Of a stretch of 64,000 nt of DNA, positions 34,895 to 48,484 are shown piece by piece. The DNA comes from Diogma glabrata (taxonomy: Eukaryota; Arthropoda; Insecta; Diptera; Cylindrotomidae): contig OY856186.1 of NCBI GenBank assembly GCA_963693315.1, forward strand, positions 82,428,199 through 82,492,198, written 5' to 3'. A model generated the notes under the pieces. It made no database searches and was not told the origin of the DNA. It saw nothing but the letters and a program-made list of their open reading frames with translations. Positions within the stretch are counted from its first letter, which is position 1, and each line of letters starts with the position of its first letter. A program made the translations under genes and the position numbers.

Positions 34895-34997
34895 GTGGAA
34901 AACACTCAGCGGAAATCGTTGCAGGGTACTTTGTAATAGCATGCCTGACAGAATACAAGCTGTAATTAAAGCTAAGGGTGGCTATACAAAGTACTAG
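34895..34997 (+). pseudogene. Tc1-like transposase, C-terminal part
   Basis: Continues the gene cut at 4348: W-K-T-L-S-G-N-R-C, then the conserved C-terminal S-M-P-D-R-I-Q-A-V-I-K-A-K-G-G-Y-T-K-Y and a TAG stop (34995-34997). Together with 3485-4348 it gives a nearly complete transposase lacking only the extreme N-terminus. Confidence 0.92.
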
Positions 34998-35206
34998 ACA
35001 TTTTAAAAGTGGAAAAAGTGTCAGCGAGCATAATTGTTAACACCATTTTTTTTACTAAAATTATCACAAATAATAATTTTGACATTTTATGTAACTTTTT
35101 TTTTTGTTTTTTAGTGTAAATAGTACCATGAAATATAAATAAAAATTTGAAGTTAAGCTGGAATAATATATTTAAATTTAAAATAAACTTTAATGTTTTT
35201 TTAATA
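34998..35206. other. Tc1-like element 3' untranslated stretch
   Basis: AT-rich DNA between the transposase stop and the right terminal repeat; nothing else seen. Confidence 0.6.
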
Positions 35207-36385
<1,179 letters not shown>

Positions 36386-36473
<88 letters not shown>

Positions 36474-36476
36474 TAT
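36386..36476. repeat. (TA)n microsatellite, about 85 bp
   Basis: TA dinucleotides, interrupted by TACATA near the end. Confidence 0.95.
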
Positions 36477-36780
36477 TTAAAATTTTGAAAAAAGTTTCAT
36501 TTTTTGATTTTTTAAGAATTTTTGGAATATTTTTAGAATTTTGAAAAATTTTAAATTTTTGATTTTATTATAATTTTTAGAATTTTGAAAAAAGTTTTAA
36601 TTTTTGATTTTGTAATAATTTTTGCAATATTTTTAGAATTTTGGAAAAAGTTTGAATTTTTAAGAATTTTTTGAATATTATCGGAATTTAGAAAAAGTTT
36701 AAATATTTGATTTCATTCTAGTTTTTGGAATATTTTTGGAATTTTGAAAAAGTTTGATTTTATTTAATTTAACAATAATT
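36477..36780. repeat. AT-rich minisatellite, right flank of the nest
   Basis: Same family and orientation as 3030-3484 (TTTGAAAAAAGTTT, TTTTTGATTTTATTATAATTTTT). Suggests the Tc1 and satellite elements entered an existing array. Confidence 0.75.
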
Positions 36781-39700
36781 TTGGAATTTTGATTATAATT
36801 TTCCGGCAACGTATTGATGTTTCGTGTTAGTTTTGTAATAAGTTTTTAAACAGATATAAAAAATACTTGTACTTTAACAAAGAGTTATGTTTGATATACA
36901 TCGCTGCCCAAAACTAAAAACCATGTCCTCGTGAAAGTTTTTTGCCGAAAACTATATCAAAATCCTTTACCCAGACCGAAGTCTTGATATCTCAGAGCTG
37001 TGAGATTTTAGCCCCTCCATATTTCTAAATTATATTTTCGGCGAAGAAATTATCCAGGGTTGCCGAATACAATTTTAATTTAAGGAAGAGCAATTTAAAC
37101 ATAAAACACAATAACAAATGTCGCTGTATTTTTATTTTATGAAAAAAAGTTTGCTAAATATTCCAACAGGTAGATGATGCTTTTAATATCAATAATTAGT
37201 TTAATAATCATAATCATTTGTTTATCTTAAAACTAAGCTACCAAGTAAATTTTTATATTTTAGAATAAGATCCGAATATTTACAAAACATTGAAAGAGAA
37301 CTTTCTGCTTAAATTTATAAAATCTTCGTTATATATGAGTATATGATAAAATTGTTCAGTCCATTATCGTTGTAAAACTTTGAAAGTCCTTTTTCTCAAC
37401 AGTGAAAGCTTGAACGTTTTTGAAATGCAACTGATTTATGAAAAATAGAAATAACAATTATGAACAGTATTCAACATTTCAAAAACGTGACAGCATGACG
37501 TTGTCATAAAGCAATTTAAAGGGAAGAAATTCCTTATAAACATTTTCTAAAAAAAATATTATTAAAACGTTTCTCAAAGCAACACTAAACCAAAAAAAAA
37601 TTTAATGGAAAGGAAAATATAATGGAAGTGTCAGTTATAAAAATTAATACATATTCTAGTTTTAGTTTTTTTTTGTAATTTTTTTCTGTCTTTATACCTT
37701 TGGTGAACAGTAAATCCCTTATAACTCATTTAAAATTGAATAACTTTAATATCATGCAAACTAGTTGGTTCTCTCTCCCTAGCCATCGTATATTCCAAAC
37801 TAACGGCAAACGCTTTAGCACAATATTGCACAAAAATTTTCCAACCGCATTTGAATGATATGATAAGGTTTTAAGGAATGATTTCTGACAGAATCAAACT
37901 TTTGCTACTTTCGACAAATAGAAAAAGAAAAAACAATTTAGGCATTAAAAAGTTAAGTGTCATATTTTGACAAAAAGTTGTTATCTAAAGGGAAACAAGT
38001 TACAACGCTAAATGGAAAGCTTTTCTGTGTAAATCTTTTAACCTGCCACTTCCAACTAAAACAAAATTTACACATTACAGAACTGAACATAAAACGTATG
38101 AAGGAATTTAACTCTAACTAAATCATTAGTTCAAAAACGACTTTCAACATTCGGAATAATATTTTGACATATGTATAAGTAAGTTAGAAACAAAAATATT
38201 CAATTCAGACAATGTTGGACACTGTTAAGAGTCATTTGGACAAATTGTACGTGGGTGTGATAGTTGATACCTTTAATTTTTCTAAAACTTTCAGAATATA
38301 TTAGTATAGTACTGTGATAAGAACAAGGGAAGTATACCCATTGGATAGAGGTCAAAGTTTAGGGTCACGGGTAAATCGTATAAAATGTAAGTTATATGAT
38401 CATTCTACTTCATAAAATCATGAGTGATCCATGACATTTTTTTAAATATGTATACTACTCGATACTAGGTAGATGTTAGTATAAATAATTTGGTGACTCA
38501 GTCATTGCTTTGAGAGAATAGGTCATTCGAAAATTTTGTTTTCTGACTTAATGTCTGCTAAACCCGTAAGTGAACCTCAGTAATAAATATTATATTCGTT
38601 AGACAACGTGCGATAGTTAGAAAAATTTAAAATAACATTGGTTACTCTTGGCATTAGTAGCTAAACGGTTTCAAAGATGATCATTTTTCAAAAAAGTCCA
38701 AAGTTCAAGGTTAATTACTCTAGAAGCCATCAGTCAAGAAGTTTGGAAAATAACTGTATTTATACTCCATATTGTGTAGATTAAGGTCCAGGCTGAAACT
38801 TCAATAGGAAAATTATTTGTTTTTTCAATACATGCTTTTTTCCAATATGCATTATACACTATATACCTCTATCGCATTTTGCTTATTTCTCATGCTATAT
38901 TGAATTTTTTAATGATCTTAAAAAATAATTTTTAATCAGGGCCATAGTTAATTTGGTAAATAATTACAAAACTGCAATTCCACAACTTCCATCGCCGTTT
39001 TTATAAAAAAAAATAACATAAGGTTTAAATATATTTTATTTTGCTACCATTTCATTGTTCCTTTAATTAAGGATTGAAATTCACCTCTTTGTGGTATCCC
39101 AATCTCCAGTCCAGTGTGGGATTGCGGTTTTACCATTAGATCCTAAAATAAACAGTGCCCCATAGTAGAGTACTCCAGTTTAAATAAATATTTGAAATAT
39201 TTAAATTTTAACATTTGAAAATTGAAACAAGAAAGAAAAAAAGAAAGAATAACTTAGCCATTCTGTTTCTGACTTTAACTAGTAAAAGTTAAATTATTGA
39301 CTATTACTATCGTATTTCTAATACATTCATACACATTTTTATTTTGTTTTCAATATTGATCCTACACTTTAAATTTATAATCAGTTTATGTTTTTAATAT
39401 ACAATTTTGAATGTTTACTGTCACCTCAAATCAACCTGGGCGAGCCTCAGCGAGAAGAAACTACATCAAATTCGAAACGTCAAATGGTCTTCGTAATCGT
39501 ATTTAGTTCTTCTAACACTTTAAGCTATTGGATTTTTATTTGAATTTTTGTGTTATTCAATTCTATCTCTTCCTCGTTTACATGATTAACTAGTAGAAAG
39601 GTTTAGTATTTAATGAATAAATCGATAGCTATCACAGTATTATAAATCAAGAACCGGTTCATAAAATAAAAGACTTTTGTGACTTTTTTATCTTTTAATT

Positions 39701-39862
39701 ACTATACCATAATAATATTTCTGAAACTAAACTAATTGAAAGATTGAAAATATATTGTCACTACTACAGTAGTCAAATTCCCAAACCCCAATCATTTCCA
39801 ACTGAAATTAAACACATTTTTATTTTTGGTATCTCGGTTATTTTTTTTATGATTTAACTTAC
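36781..39862. other. Unassigned AT-rich DNA
   Basis: About 3 kb with no open frame, RNA gene or repeat family that I recognise. The last exon of the protease homolog (minus strand) should lie here but I could not place it with confidence. Confidence 0.5.
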
Positions 39863-40644
39863 ACTTCCTATTTTATTTAAAACAGTCAATGGAGAACCAT
39901 GATCTCCTGTATTGCAGGTCTCTGATGGAATACAAATTTTTTTGTTGAAATTTATAGTGCTGATTTTATTTTTTACTTCATCACATGAAGTTGAATTTAA
40001 ATTTCTAGGATATATATTTAACTCACTAAAGTATGCTATATTTCTGTTTACTGACCATCCGAATTGAAACGCATGTATATTTTTATCAAAAGATTTTGTT
40101 TTTGTGATGCTTTGGACATGATTTGTCATATGAAATGGGAGATTGATCTGGATTTTCGCCAAAAATTCTTCTTCAGACACCTGTATAGGGTAACGAATTT
40201 GAACAAAAGGTTTATCAATATCAACAAGATTATGAATGCCTGCAAAAATGATTAGTTGAGCATCATCTGGGAGTGATTGCAAACATTGAATGCTTGTGAG
40301 AATATTGTAATCATTAATTAAAACTCCACTACACCTATGAAATGTTCCTCTTTTGCTTCCTACAAGTATGTTTTGTCGAATTGAAACGATCCAAGGTGCA
40401 ACATAAACCTCAGTTTCTTCACCATTAAAATTGGTAGCAAAATTTGTATCGGTAATCTTAAGTGATGTTAAAATGTCTAAAATTGGTAAAATTTAAAAAT
40501 ATGTTATTTAACGGAAAAGTATCGTCTGAGCTTCAACTGATAAAGCATAAAGAACGATAACTTACGTGGCTCTGAACTGTAAACCTTGCAATAGATGCTA
40601 CCAAATAAAATTTCTAAAAAAATCACTTTAAATATGATACTCAT
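39863..40644 (-). CDS. Trypsin-like serine protease homolog, partial, catalytically dead
   Basis: Two exons on the minus strand. Exon 1 (40644-40566) starts ATG with a hydrophobic signal peptide (M-S-I-I-F-K-V-I-F-L) and ends at a GTAAGT donor. Exon 2 (40476-39863) follows a TTTTAG acceptor in matching phase and ends at another GTAAGT. The fold is recognisable: W-I-V-S-I near the mature start, C-S-G-V-L-I, then T-S-I-Q-C where the family has AAHC, and GDHGSPL where it has GDSGGPL. His is replaced by Gln and Ser by His; the Asp position (E-E-E-F-L-A-K-I) is probably also changed. About 231 codons; the C-terminal exon is missing. Secreted protease homologs of this kind usually act in binding or as cofactors. 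Confidence 0.75.
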
Positions 40645-41550
40645 TATACTTTTTTTTTTCAAATATATAAGAACATTACAACGACACCGTACGATATAAA
40701 TATAACATCCAAATATACACGTTAAAAGGTTTATAATAGATTGCCAATGTTTTAAGTGCTTTAATTAAAAAACGAACTTAGTTGAATAAAATTTATTTCA
40801 ATCGATATGAATATTAATTGTTGTGTCATATATAAACTAAACTATAAACTATGTGGTGCGAATTTCAATGTTTAACTTAATTAATTTAACTTAATTTGAA
40901 TAATGAATTATTAACTATATGTATGAGGATACAAAACAAAATTGATTTTGAACGTCCAAACGTATCAAATATTATAAATATTGTAATTTGAGTAACTACA
41001 CGAAGATGTTAGTTTCAAGGTTTAGTTTAATTTAATTTTATACCCTTACGCTCTTTTTTAAACATTTAACTAACTAACTTCAATCTAACTAGCTTCTTTA
41101 GATTTGTATCTAACTTGGTTAGACTAAAGAGGGCCGCACATAAGGCCAGCAAAACAACTTTGAAACTAGTGAGATGGGAGTGTCACCTTAAGGGTCGCCC
41201 CAAGAACTTCCCGTAAAGTTAAAAACTAACTAGTTGCTAAGACTCCTGGATAAGGTTTACTGACATCAAACTAACTTTACTTCCTATTTTGAGACTGTAA
41301 AGTTAAACTATATGATTTAATTGCGTCATCCAAAAATATGCTTTCTAGAACATAAATCAAAGTAAAAAACTAAAATAAAAATAATAAAAACAATATTAAA
41401 AAACTTAAGCAAAGAAGTCATCAAACAATTAATATTAGCTCAATTATTACAATTAATATTAGCTCAATATATACATTATTACTATTAATTTTTTATACGA
41501 TAAATCAATTGTAATAAATTACATTTAAATAGGATTACCTTCATATATAC
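40645..41550. other. Unassigned AT-rich DNA
   Basis: Upstream of the protease homolog. Its promoter should be here, but I see no distinctive element. Confidence 0.45.
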
Positions 41551-42600
41551 AAAGACGGTCTTGAAATGGTTTTCAGACGGTCTTGAAACGTGAAGATATC
41601 ATTAAAATATCGATATCAAAAATCATATCATACACAACAACCTCACATATCAGGACAGTTAAAAAATCATCATTTGTTGAATAGACACCGACCACTTTGT
41701 ATATAAGACAACCCGAAAGCTAATTAGTTCTTTCTCATGTTAACTGAAACGTTTAATCAAAGATTAGTCAAAAATACTTTACAACTTTAGGCTATATTGT
41801 TGTGAAATTCTTAAAAGAATAAAAAAAGCTTTTTGACCAGAAGTGACAAACAAACCAGAAGTTGCAAAACTACATTATAAAAAATGTATGCATTAAGTTT
41901 CAATAAAATTGAATGTCAGAACTGAGTGTTTAAAGTTGAAGAAGTTTTAAAATAAAGAGTTTTTCAGTCGTTCCACCCGCTGACCGCATTGTTAAATTTT
42001 GGAAACAACTTAGATCTTCGATATTACAGTACACCCGGAGGCGTTTGCTCACTTTCATGCAAAAGTTTCATCAAAATCTCATGAGTTTTTGTAACGAAAA
42101 TAACACATAGTTTTATCACATTTTCTTAAGCAACTCAAAAACTAAGATAGCAATTGTTTATACCAATGTCATTACAAATGGCTGACATGTTGACAAACAA
42201 TACGGTATGTCAATGACCTTAATATCATTATTTGTTCTCATGATATTTGCAAGAGACGATTTTCAGTCCTTTGGAAACCACTTAAAAACGAATGATTTAA
42301 TTTCGGTAGAAAATGGCTGGGCTCTAAGTTAGCTCTAAGTTAGGCATTAGTTATACATCGATTGTGACCATTTTCGTTGAAATCGAGCCATCCGTTGTTG
42401 AAAAAGCGTTGGACAACATTTAGTCAAAATACAGCGATACATACATACATACACACACACTTACACACATACAGACTAACAGCTAAAAATAGTCTAAACG
42501 AGCTTAGAAGGTCATGCAACGTAAAGATATCATAAAAATTCCGATTTCAAAAATCGATCCAAAGACAATAACTTCCATATCGGAAAGTTAAAAAGCATGG
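41551..42600. repeat. Possible dispersed repeat with GTAAAGATATCAT-type motif
   Basis: GACGGTCTTGAAA occurs twice (41566, 41577). An ACGTGAAGATATCAT block (about 41589) recurs as AACGTAAAGATATCAT near 42519, followed in both by a (C/T)GAT(A/T)TCAAAAATC phrase. A CATA/CA microsatellite lies at 42437-42475. Probably a non-coding repeat family; not identified. Confidence 0.45.
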
Positions 42601-43077
42601 AATGTGCATTAATTGTGCATGATACAAAATCTCAGTGCACAAAATTGTTCATAACACATGTCATGCGCATGGTGTGCACCATACCGTGCACATGTCATAA
42701 AACGCCGTATAACGTACATGCACACAAATTTCCGCCGCATGTTTCACAAATAATAAAAAATGAATCGAAACGAAATTTATTTAATGTTAATATTAAGTTG
42801 CGGTCGATATGACTAAAATAACTGAAAAAACAACAACAATTGCATACAATTTTTTAGTTGATTCAGTCAAATCGAAGAGAAAAAAAATCACAAATAGTGA
42901 GGTTAAAGAAATTAATTATCTCCTACAATAAAAAATTCCTACCTTGTCGGGTTTAAGACGTATGAAAACCTATATAATAAAATACTAACTCTGTAGCCAG
43001 TGAAGTATGACAAAAAATGTTTCACTAAGAAAAAAAGAGATTACAACATCGTAATTAAAAATGTTTCTAAATGTCAA

Positions 43078-43175
43078 CGCTGAGGGGCAGTTGATAGCGT
43101 GTCTACCAAAAGATTCCAACTCAGTTGGTAATGATGAGGTTCTGAGTTCGAATCCTAACCGAAACACGTTCAGAG
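43078..43175. repeat. tRNA-like sequence, possible SINE head
   Basis: GAGTTCGAATCCT resembles an RNA polymerase III B box. It is preceded by GGGGCAGTTGATAGCG-like sequence and a CAACTCAGTTGG stem. The reading G-F-E-L-R-T-S-S-L-P-T-E-L on the minus strand is the usual chance translation of such tRNA-derived repeats. Confidence 0.4.
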
Positions 43176-43277
43176 ATAAAAGTTGCTTTTATTAACAAAT
43201 AACTATAAGGTTTATTCAGATAAACCAAAAAACTGATTTCGAATTGAAAAATTCATACGATTCACTAATTTACTTTG

Positions 43278-43477
43278 NNNNNNNNNNNNNNNNNNNNNNN
43301 NNNNNNNNNNNNNNNNNNNNNNNNNNNNNNNNNNNNNNNNNNNNNNNNNNNNNNNNNNNNNNNNNNNNNNNNNNNNNNNNNNNNNNNNNNNNNNNNNNNN
43401 NNNNNNNNNNNNNNNNNNNNNNNNNNNNNNNNNNNNNNNNNNNNNNNNNNNNNNNNNNNNNNNNNNNNNNNNNNNNN
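43278..43477. other. Assembly gap (200 N)
   Basis: Exactly 200 undetermined bases, a placeholder length. Open frames across it are artefacts. Confidence 1.
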
Positions 43478-46025
43478 ACACAAAATATAAATTTATTGTA
43501 CGACAAACATTTTTTTTGACATAAAAAAAGAGATGTGCTAAACGCACGTTTTGCGTAAAGCAAAACCATGCAACGACTGTTAAATCAAAAAATAAAACGT
43601 AGAAAATGAAATGGTTCCAGAAAGTTTTAATTTTAAACCAATCAGCGAAGGCGTCATTATTTTTATATTTTATAAAGGTGTGTTCAACTCTTCGAACCGT
43701 CTTGTGCGTTCGGTCGCCACAAATTGTAATAAACAGTTGTAAATATTATTATATTAATAATAAATAATTTGTTGTAAAATAAGGTCAATTTGTGGAATCT
43801 TTTAAAACTACAAATTACAAGATCAATAGAGAAAAATACAAGGCACTCGAAATGCCTTAAAGAATTGAATCATACAACTCCATCCGCTATCTCCTTTATC
43901 ACCCCATCCATCATCTCATCATATTGTTTATACACTATATCATTCATCAATTCCAAATACATTTCTTTCCTTTTCTCATTCATTTCTACATTCATTACTT
44001 CCTTCTCCCTCTCATTCACCACATTCATCACTTGCCTTATAATTTCTTTTATTCCACTCATCCACCTCATTCACACCTGGCTTGACCGCTGCCTGACCCA
44101 GCTCTCCTGGCCCCGGACGACGTTTGCTCCTAAACGAGCCGTACTGCCTAATTGTGTACATCTTATGCTTGTTTAAAAAAACAAACTCCAAAAAGTTCCA
44201 ATTAAAAATCTCACAACCAAACTGGTTTTCCAACAATAAACAATAATAAACTCTATATATATTTAATAATATATAAAAAAAAACCAAACTGGTTATTATC
44301 AAAAAAAAATTTGTTAATTCAATTTCTAATAAAAATATAAAAATTAATTTCATAAATCAACAAAAAAACCAAAAATCCAGTTTGACGACCAACGCCCAAA
44401 CCCGATTTTTTTATTAGATTACCAACAAACCCAAACAGGTTTTCAAAATTTCCATAAAACCGTTATAATTAGGTAATTAGGTCCGGTTTTTGTTGCGCCA
44501 AATTATTATGAAAAAATATAAAAAAAACCTACAAAGCCCCAGGTCTTTGTTTCGGCTGCCACCTTGTTAATTTGTCACTTTACCACTGTACTGTGGCTTG
44601 AACTTTTATATATATATTAAAAGGAAAGAATACAATATGTATTCTTATACATTTGCCGGGTTGCTAACAGACGAACCCCCTTGGCGATCTCTTATCTTTA
44701 AAAAAATACTATTTATTCAATCATGAGCATGAACAAATTTAACATTAGCCTATTATAAAGAAACATAACTATTAAGAATAAAGCTCGTCGACTTCAATTC
44801 CTCCTCTGCTCGTATTACGCTGACCCTCCTCTCACACTCCGCTCAACTCTCAGGATCTTCTTAATTTCCAAAAATTATCTTATGCCAATCCCTACTTCAA
44901 TACTTTCAATTTCCAGAATCTTCTAAAAATTCTTATTACAATTCCTTCTTCAATGATTTCAATTCACAGAAATCTTAATACTGCTCAAAAAAACTTGCAA
45001 ATAAACCTTACTAACTTCTCCTGTACCCTTCCTTTTTAAGCATTTATAGCCTCAGGTGAATCCTGATCTGACATATGGTAATAAATTGCAACATACCTTA
45101 ACTTCGTAATTTTTCTGTTATTCGAGCTGGCTGTCAATCCTAAGCTCGCTTTCCTTTCAATAGTATATAATTTATCACCTTTTCTTAATTTTTTTTTCAG
45201 CCATTTATCTGCTAGTCAACAAAAAAAATTTATTCATTTTATCGTCCAGCCATTTTGTTTCATAAAACTGAAAAGAAACACCAATTTTTTCTCTACTTTT
45301 GATCCATTTATTAAATAAGTAACCAAAATTCCGACATTAAATTTTTTTATATTTTAATTTACTAGCAATCATCTATTAATTATCACCGTTCACAGACTTT
45401 TTCTTATCGAATTTTATTTTTATTTTATTTTTAATAACATATCAAATCTCGTAACTAAAGGAATCAACTTTTTGGTTTCGTGGCAAGAAACGAATTGAAT
45501 TGACAAAAAATGCAAAATCAAAAGTCAAAATCAAAATGTGATTTTTCTTTTATGATATATTGTACTGCCAAATCAAAATGAAGATCGAGCAAAACTGAGT
45601 AAAATAAAATGGTGCGTTCGTTTATTTTATTAATGATATTTCGAATTTGAATTGACCGTTAGTTTTTTAAAAAAAATTGTTTTAAGTTATTACTATTGAA
45701 AAAAAATGAATTGAAAATGATTGAAATAAATTTTTATTGAATCGGAAAAAGAATATGAATTGGTTCTATTATTGTTTAGGTGAATATAGCGGACGTTACA
45801 GTTATTATGGCAAAAAAGACCGACAAATCGTGGAATCAAATCATGAAAAATTATATAACTTGTTCTTACATTTTAAACAAATCGGATAAACAAATATAAT
45901 TAAAATTCTTCAAACACAATTAAAGTAACTTCAAACACAATTTAAATAACTATAAACACAAACAACAATTTGAAAATTGACATTTGCAGAATGACATTTG
46001 TATTTTCGAAAATTTCGAAATTGAT
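43478..46025. other. Unassigned DNA
   Basis: No gene recognised. A GC-richer patch at 44080-44150 lies in an open frame on the minus strand (S-F-R-S-K-R-R-P-G-P-G-E-L) of unknown meaning. A CCAAT (43649), TATAAA (43672) and AATAAA-like (43729) succession could be the remains of an LTR. Confidence 0.35.
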
Positions 46026-46627
46026 TTAGAACTTGATGTTGCCATAATTAACCGACCGTCGTATCGTAAATGTTACAACATACCACTTCGTTGTAAAATA
46101 CGATACGATAAACGCTACCGATGCGATGTTACAACATCTTGCCACAGAAATAAAAGTTTTTAATTGGGTAGATTCTTCATATAAAAGATCCATGTCAATA
46201 TCTCGAATTTTGAATCTTTCTACATACAATATTGGCAAATGTATCCAAAGCTATATATATTTGTTAATTTCAATGGAGTTAAAATACTAAAAAGTTTGTT
46301 GCTAAAATCATACCACTTTTCTAAATAGCATATATCAGTATAAAAAACAATTTCCGCATCAGCTTGAAATCTGTCTACTGCTTGCTTATTTTGACACTTA
46401 AGAAGTTGGGTTCTGGCTATGCTGCCATATAATTTTTCATCCTGTCTTTCTTTTAACGAGTTCCTCTCGTTATCCATAATTTCATATGACTCGAGTATTA
46501 AAGCTTCATTTGTTTGAATTTTTTTTAAAGCTGGTTTAAAAATAGTGCTACAGACATTCATTAGAAACCCAAAATAAGCTTCAGCCAGTTCGCACTGAAA
46601 GAAAAAAGTACTTGAATAGAACGACAT
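46026..46627 (-). pseudogene. Unidentified coding fragment, possibly transposase-derived
   Basis: Two overlapping minus-strand frames (46627-46220, then 46238-46026) join into one plausible protein if a frameshift near 46240 is allowed. It has a charged helical stretch (E-I-M-D-N-E-R-N-S-L-K-E-R-Q-D-E), then F-Q-A-D-A-E-I-V-F-Y and L-Y-E-E-S-T-Q-L-K. The codon pattern and amphipathic helices look coding, and the style recalls the C-terminal region of domesticated hAT-type transposases. I cannot name it. Confidence 0.3.
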
Positions 46628-48398
46628 AAAACATTATATTAAAGACTTTAACATTGTTATTCAGCCGAACAAACATGTCATTGTATTAACGAAATGCCAA
46701 TAGTTAAATTATGAAATTTTCATTAAACAACGTCATACGACATTGTTTCATAAATTTTTTTTTCATAATTCTATGAATCGTTAAGTAACTTTATGAAAGA
46801 TATTCATTAATAAACATGATGGGTATTAATGAAATATTATCATTAAATCAATGAAAAAACGTCATAATTTGATTGTTATAGCTCTGTTAATGTTTTATAT
46901 AAAAAAACCACAAAAACATTAACACGCTAAACAACAAGAACAAAATAATTGACCTTCCTAGACTTTCGATCGTGATATAACCACTTAACTAATTCAAATA
47001 TTCGCTTCCTTAATTTAAAAACCACAAAAATCCAAGGAAGACAGCAAACAAACAAATTATGAAAGAAAAAGATAAAATTTTTTACACTTTTACACAAACA
47101 AATTTGATTTTATTTCAATTTATTAATTTCATAAAAAGGTTACAAATTTTTTGTAATAATTATAAGTTATTTTTTTTTGATTTCTTACCAACAAATATGA
47201 AAAATCAATCAAACAAAAAAATATTCAAAAATATATTGAACCAATGGATTTTTCCACTTGCGTGTAAATCCAAATTTCATTCAACAATTTTATCCTTTGT
47301 TTTTGATTTGATTTCTATCCGGAAATTAAATTTGTATTCCTATTTCTTAAATGTTGTTCACCAGCAAAAAACTAATTGATTAAACAATCCAAAATACTAC
47401 TTTATGTATGTTTTTCGTTGATAAATCCATCTCTTTTTGTTGTATGTTTTGTTTCATATTTCTATTTATTTTTTGCGGATTCTTTTCCGGTAGAGTTTTC
47501 TTTTTAATGTCAAACAACAGATGTCACCGTTATAATAAAAATGATTGGTGTTGACAGGGTGATCAACCATTGATGAACATTGTTAGAATGATAGCAGACA
47601 TTATAATCATGACTTTGGCATAATCTTTTTTCTGATATTTGACATTATTTTAATGTTAAACAAACATTAAACTATGAATAAGTAATTAAATAATAAATCT
47701 CACTTCAGGACCTTAATCAGAACTTAATATTAAGGTCATATTAGAATTAAAATTTTGGAACCGTTCTTAAATTATTACAACAGACTTAGCAGCGCTTGCT
47801 CACACTTCCAGCTCTAATTATGTCATATTTAATTACATAATAAGAGCCTATCAACCATATAAATATCCATGTATAAATACACAACGTTTAAAAATACATA
47901 CATATATACATGATTTGAATAATTTCATATCGCTACTACGAATTCACCTTGTCACAGACAAGGCTCGGTTGTAGTGTAGTAGGACGGAAGAGGACAACAT
48001 GCAAAGAAGCCACAATACTTAATACAAGTAGAAATGATAAAATAAAATACTCACACGTGTAAAGAGAAAAAAAATCCGTTTATAAACACAAAGGCACAAA
48101 GGCACTTAAAAAAAAAAGTACAAAAATCATGCAAAAAAAAAAAAAAAGGCAATAGCCAAAAACAAAAAAGGGAAGTATTTTATTTGGCGTATGGCTCTTG
48201 CTGTTAACTTTAAAAATAAAACTTAAAAATAGGTAGATTTTCCTATGAAGTCCACATAAGACAAAACATGAATACACATTAAAATGAGCTTACAATCGAT
48301 TTGATTGCGCGTCATTAGTTAAAAATTAAAAAGTAAAATATTAAAATTATAAAAAGATATCGATATCATGCAGAGAGCACTTGCCGAGTTATCAGTTA
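46628..48398. other. Unassigned AT-rich DNA
   Basis: No gene recognised. Around 46720-46860 is a stretch rich in short inverted ATTAATGA/CGTCATA motifs that may be a degenerate foldback repeat. Confidence 0.4.
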
Positions 48399-48476
48399 TC
48401 ATTGATTCGCATAAAGTAACTCTTTTAACTTATATTTACTGTGATGGAAATCGAAGCTTTGAGCATTTTTATTCGC

Positions 48477-48484
48477 GTTCTGTA
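48477..48484. repeat. 8-bp target-site duplication, left
   Basis: GTTCTGTA; partner at 49806-49813. Confidence 0.85.

Noticed and set aside
39060..39180. Candidate last exon of the protease homolog
   Set aside because: There is a TTTTAG acceptor and a short frame on the minus strand, but no recognisable C-terminal protease motif, so I could not support it.
43212..43569. Open frames across the N block
   Set aside because: They consist mostly of undetermined residues over a 200-base assembly gap.
43870..44176. Ser/Thr/Ile-rich and Met/Glu-rich frames on opposite strands
   Set aside because: Both reflect a low-complexity CAT/TCA-rich stretch.
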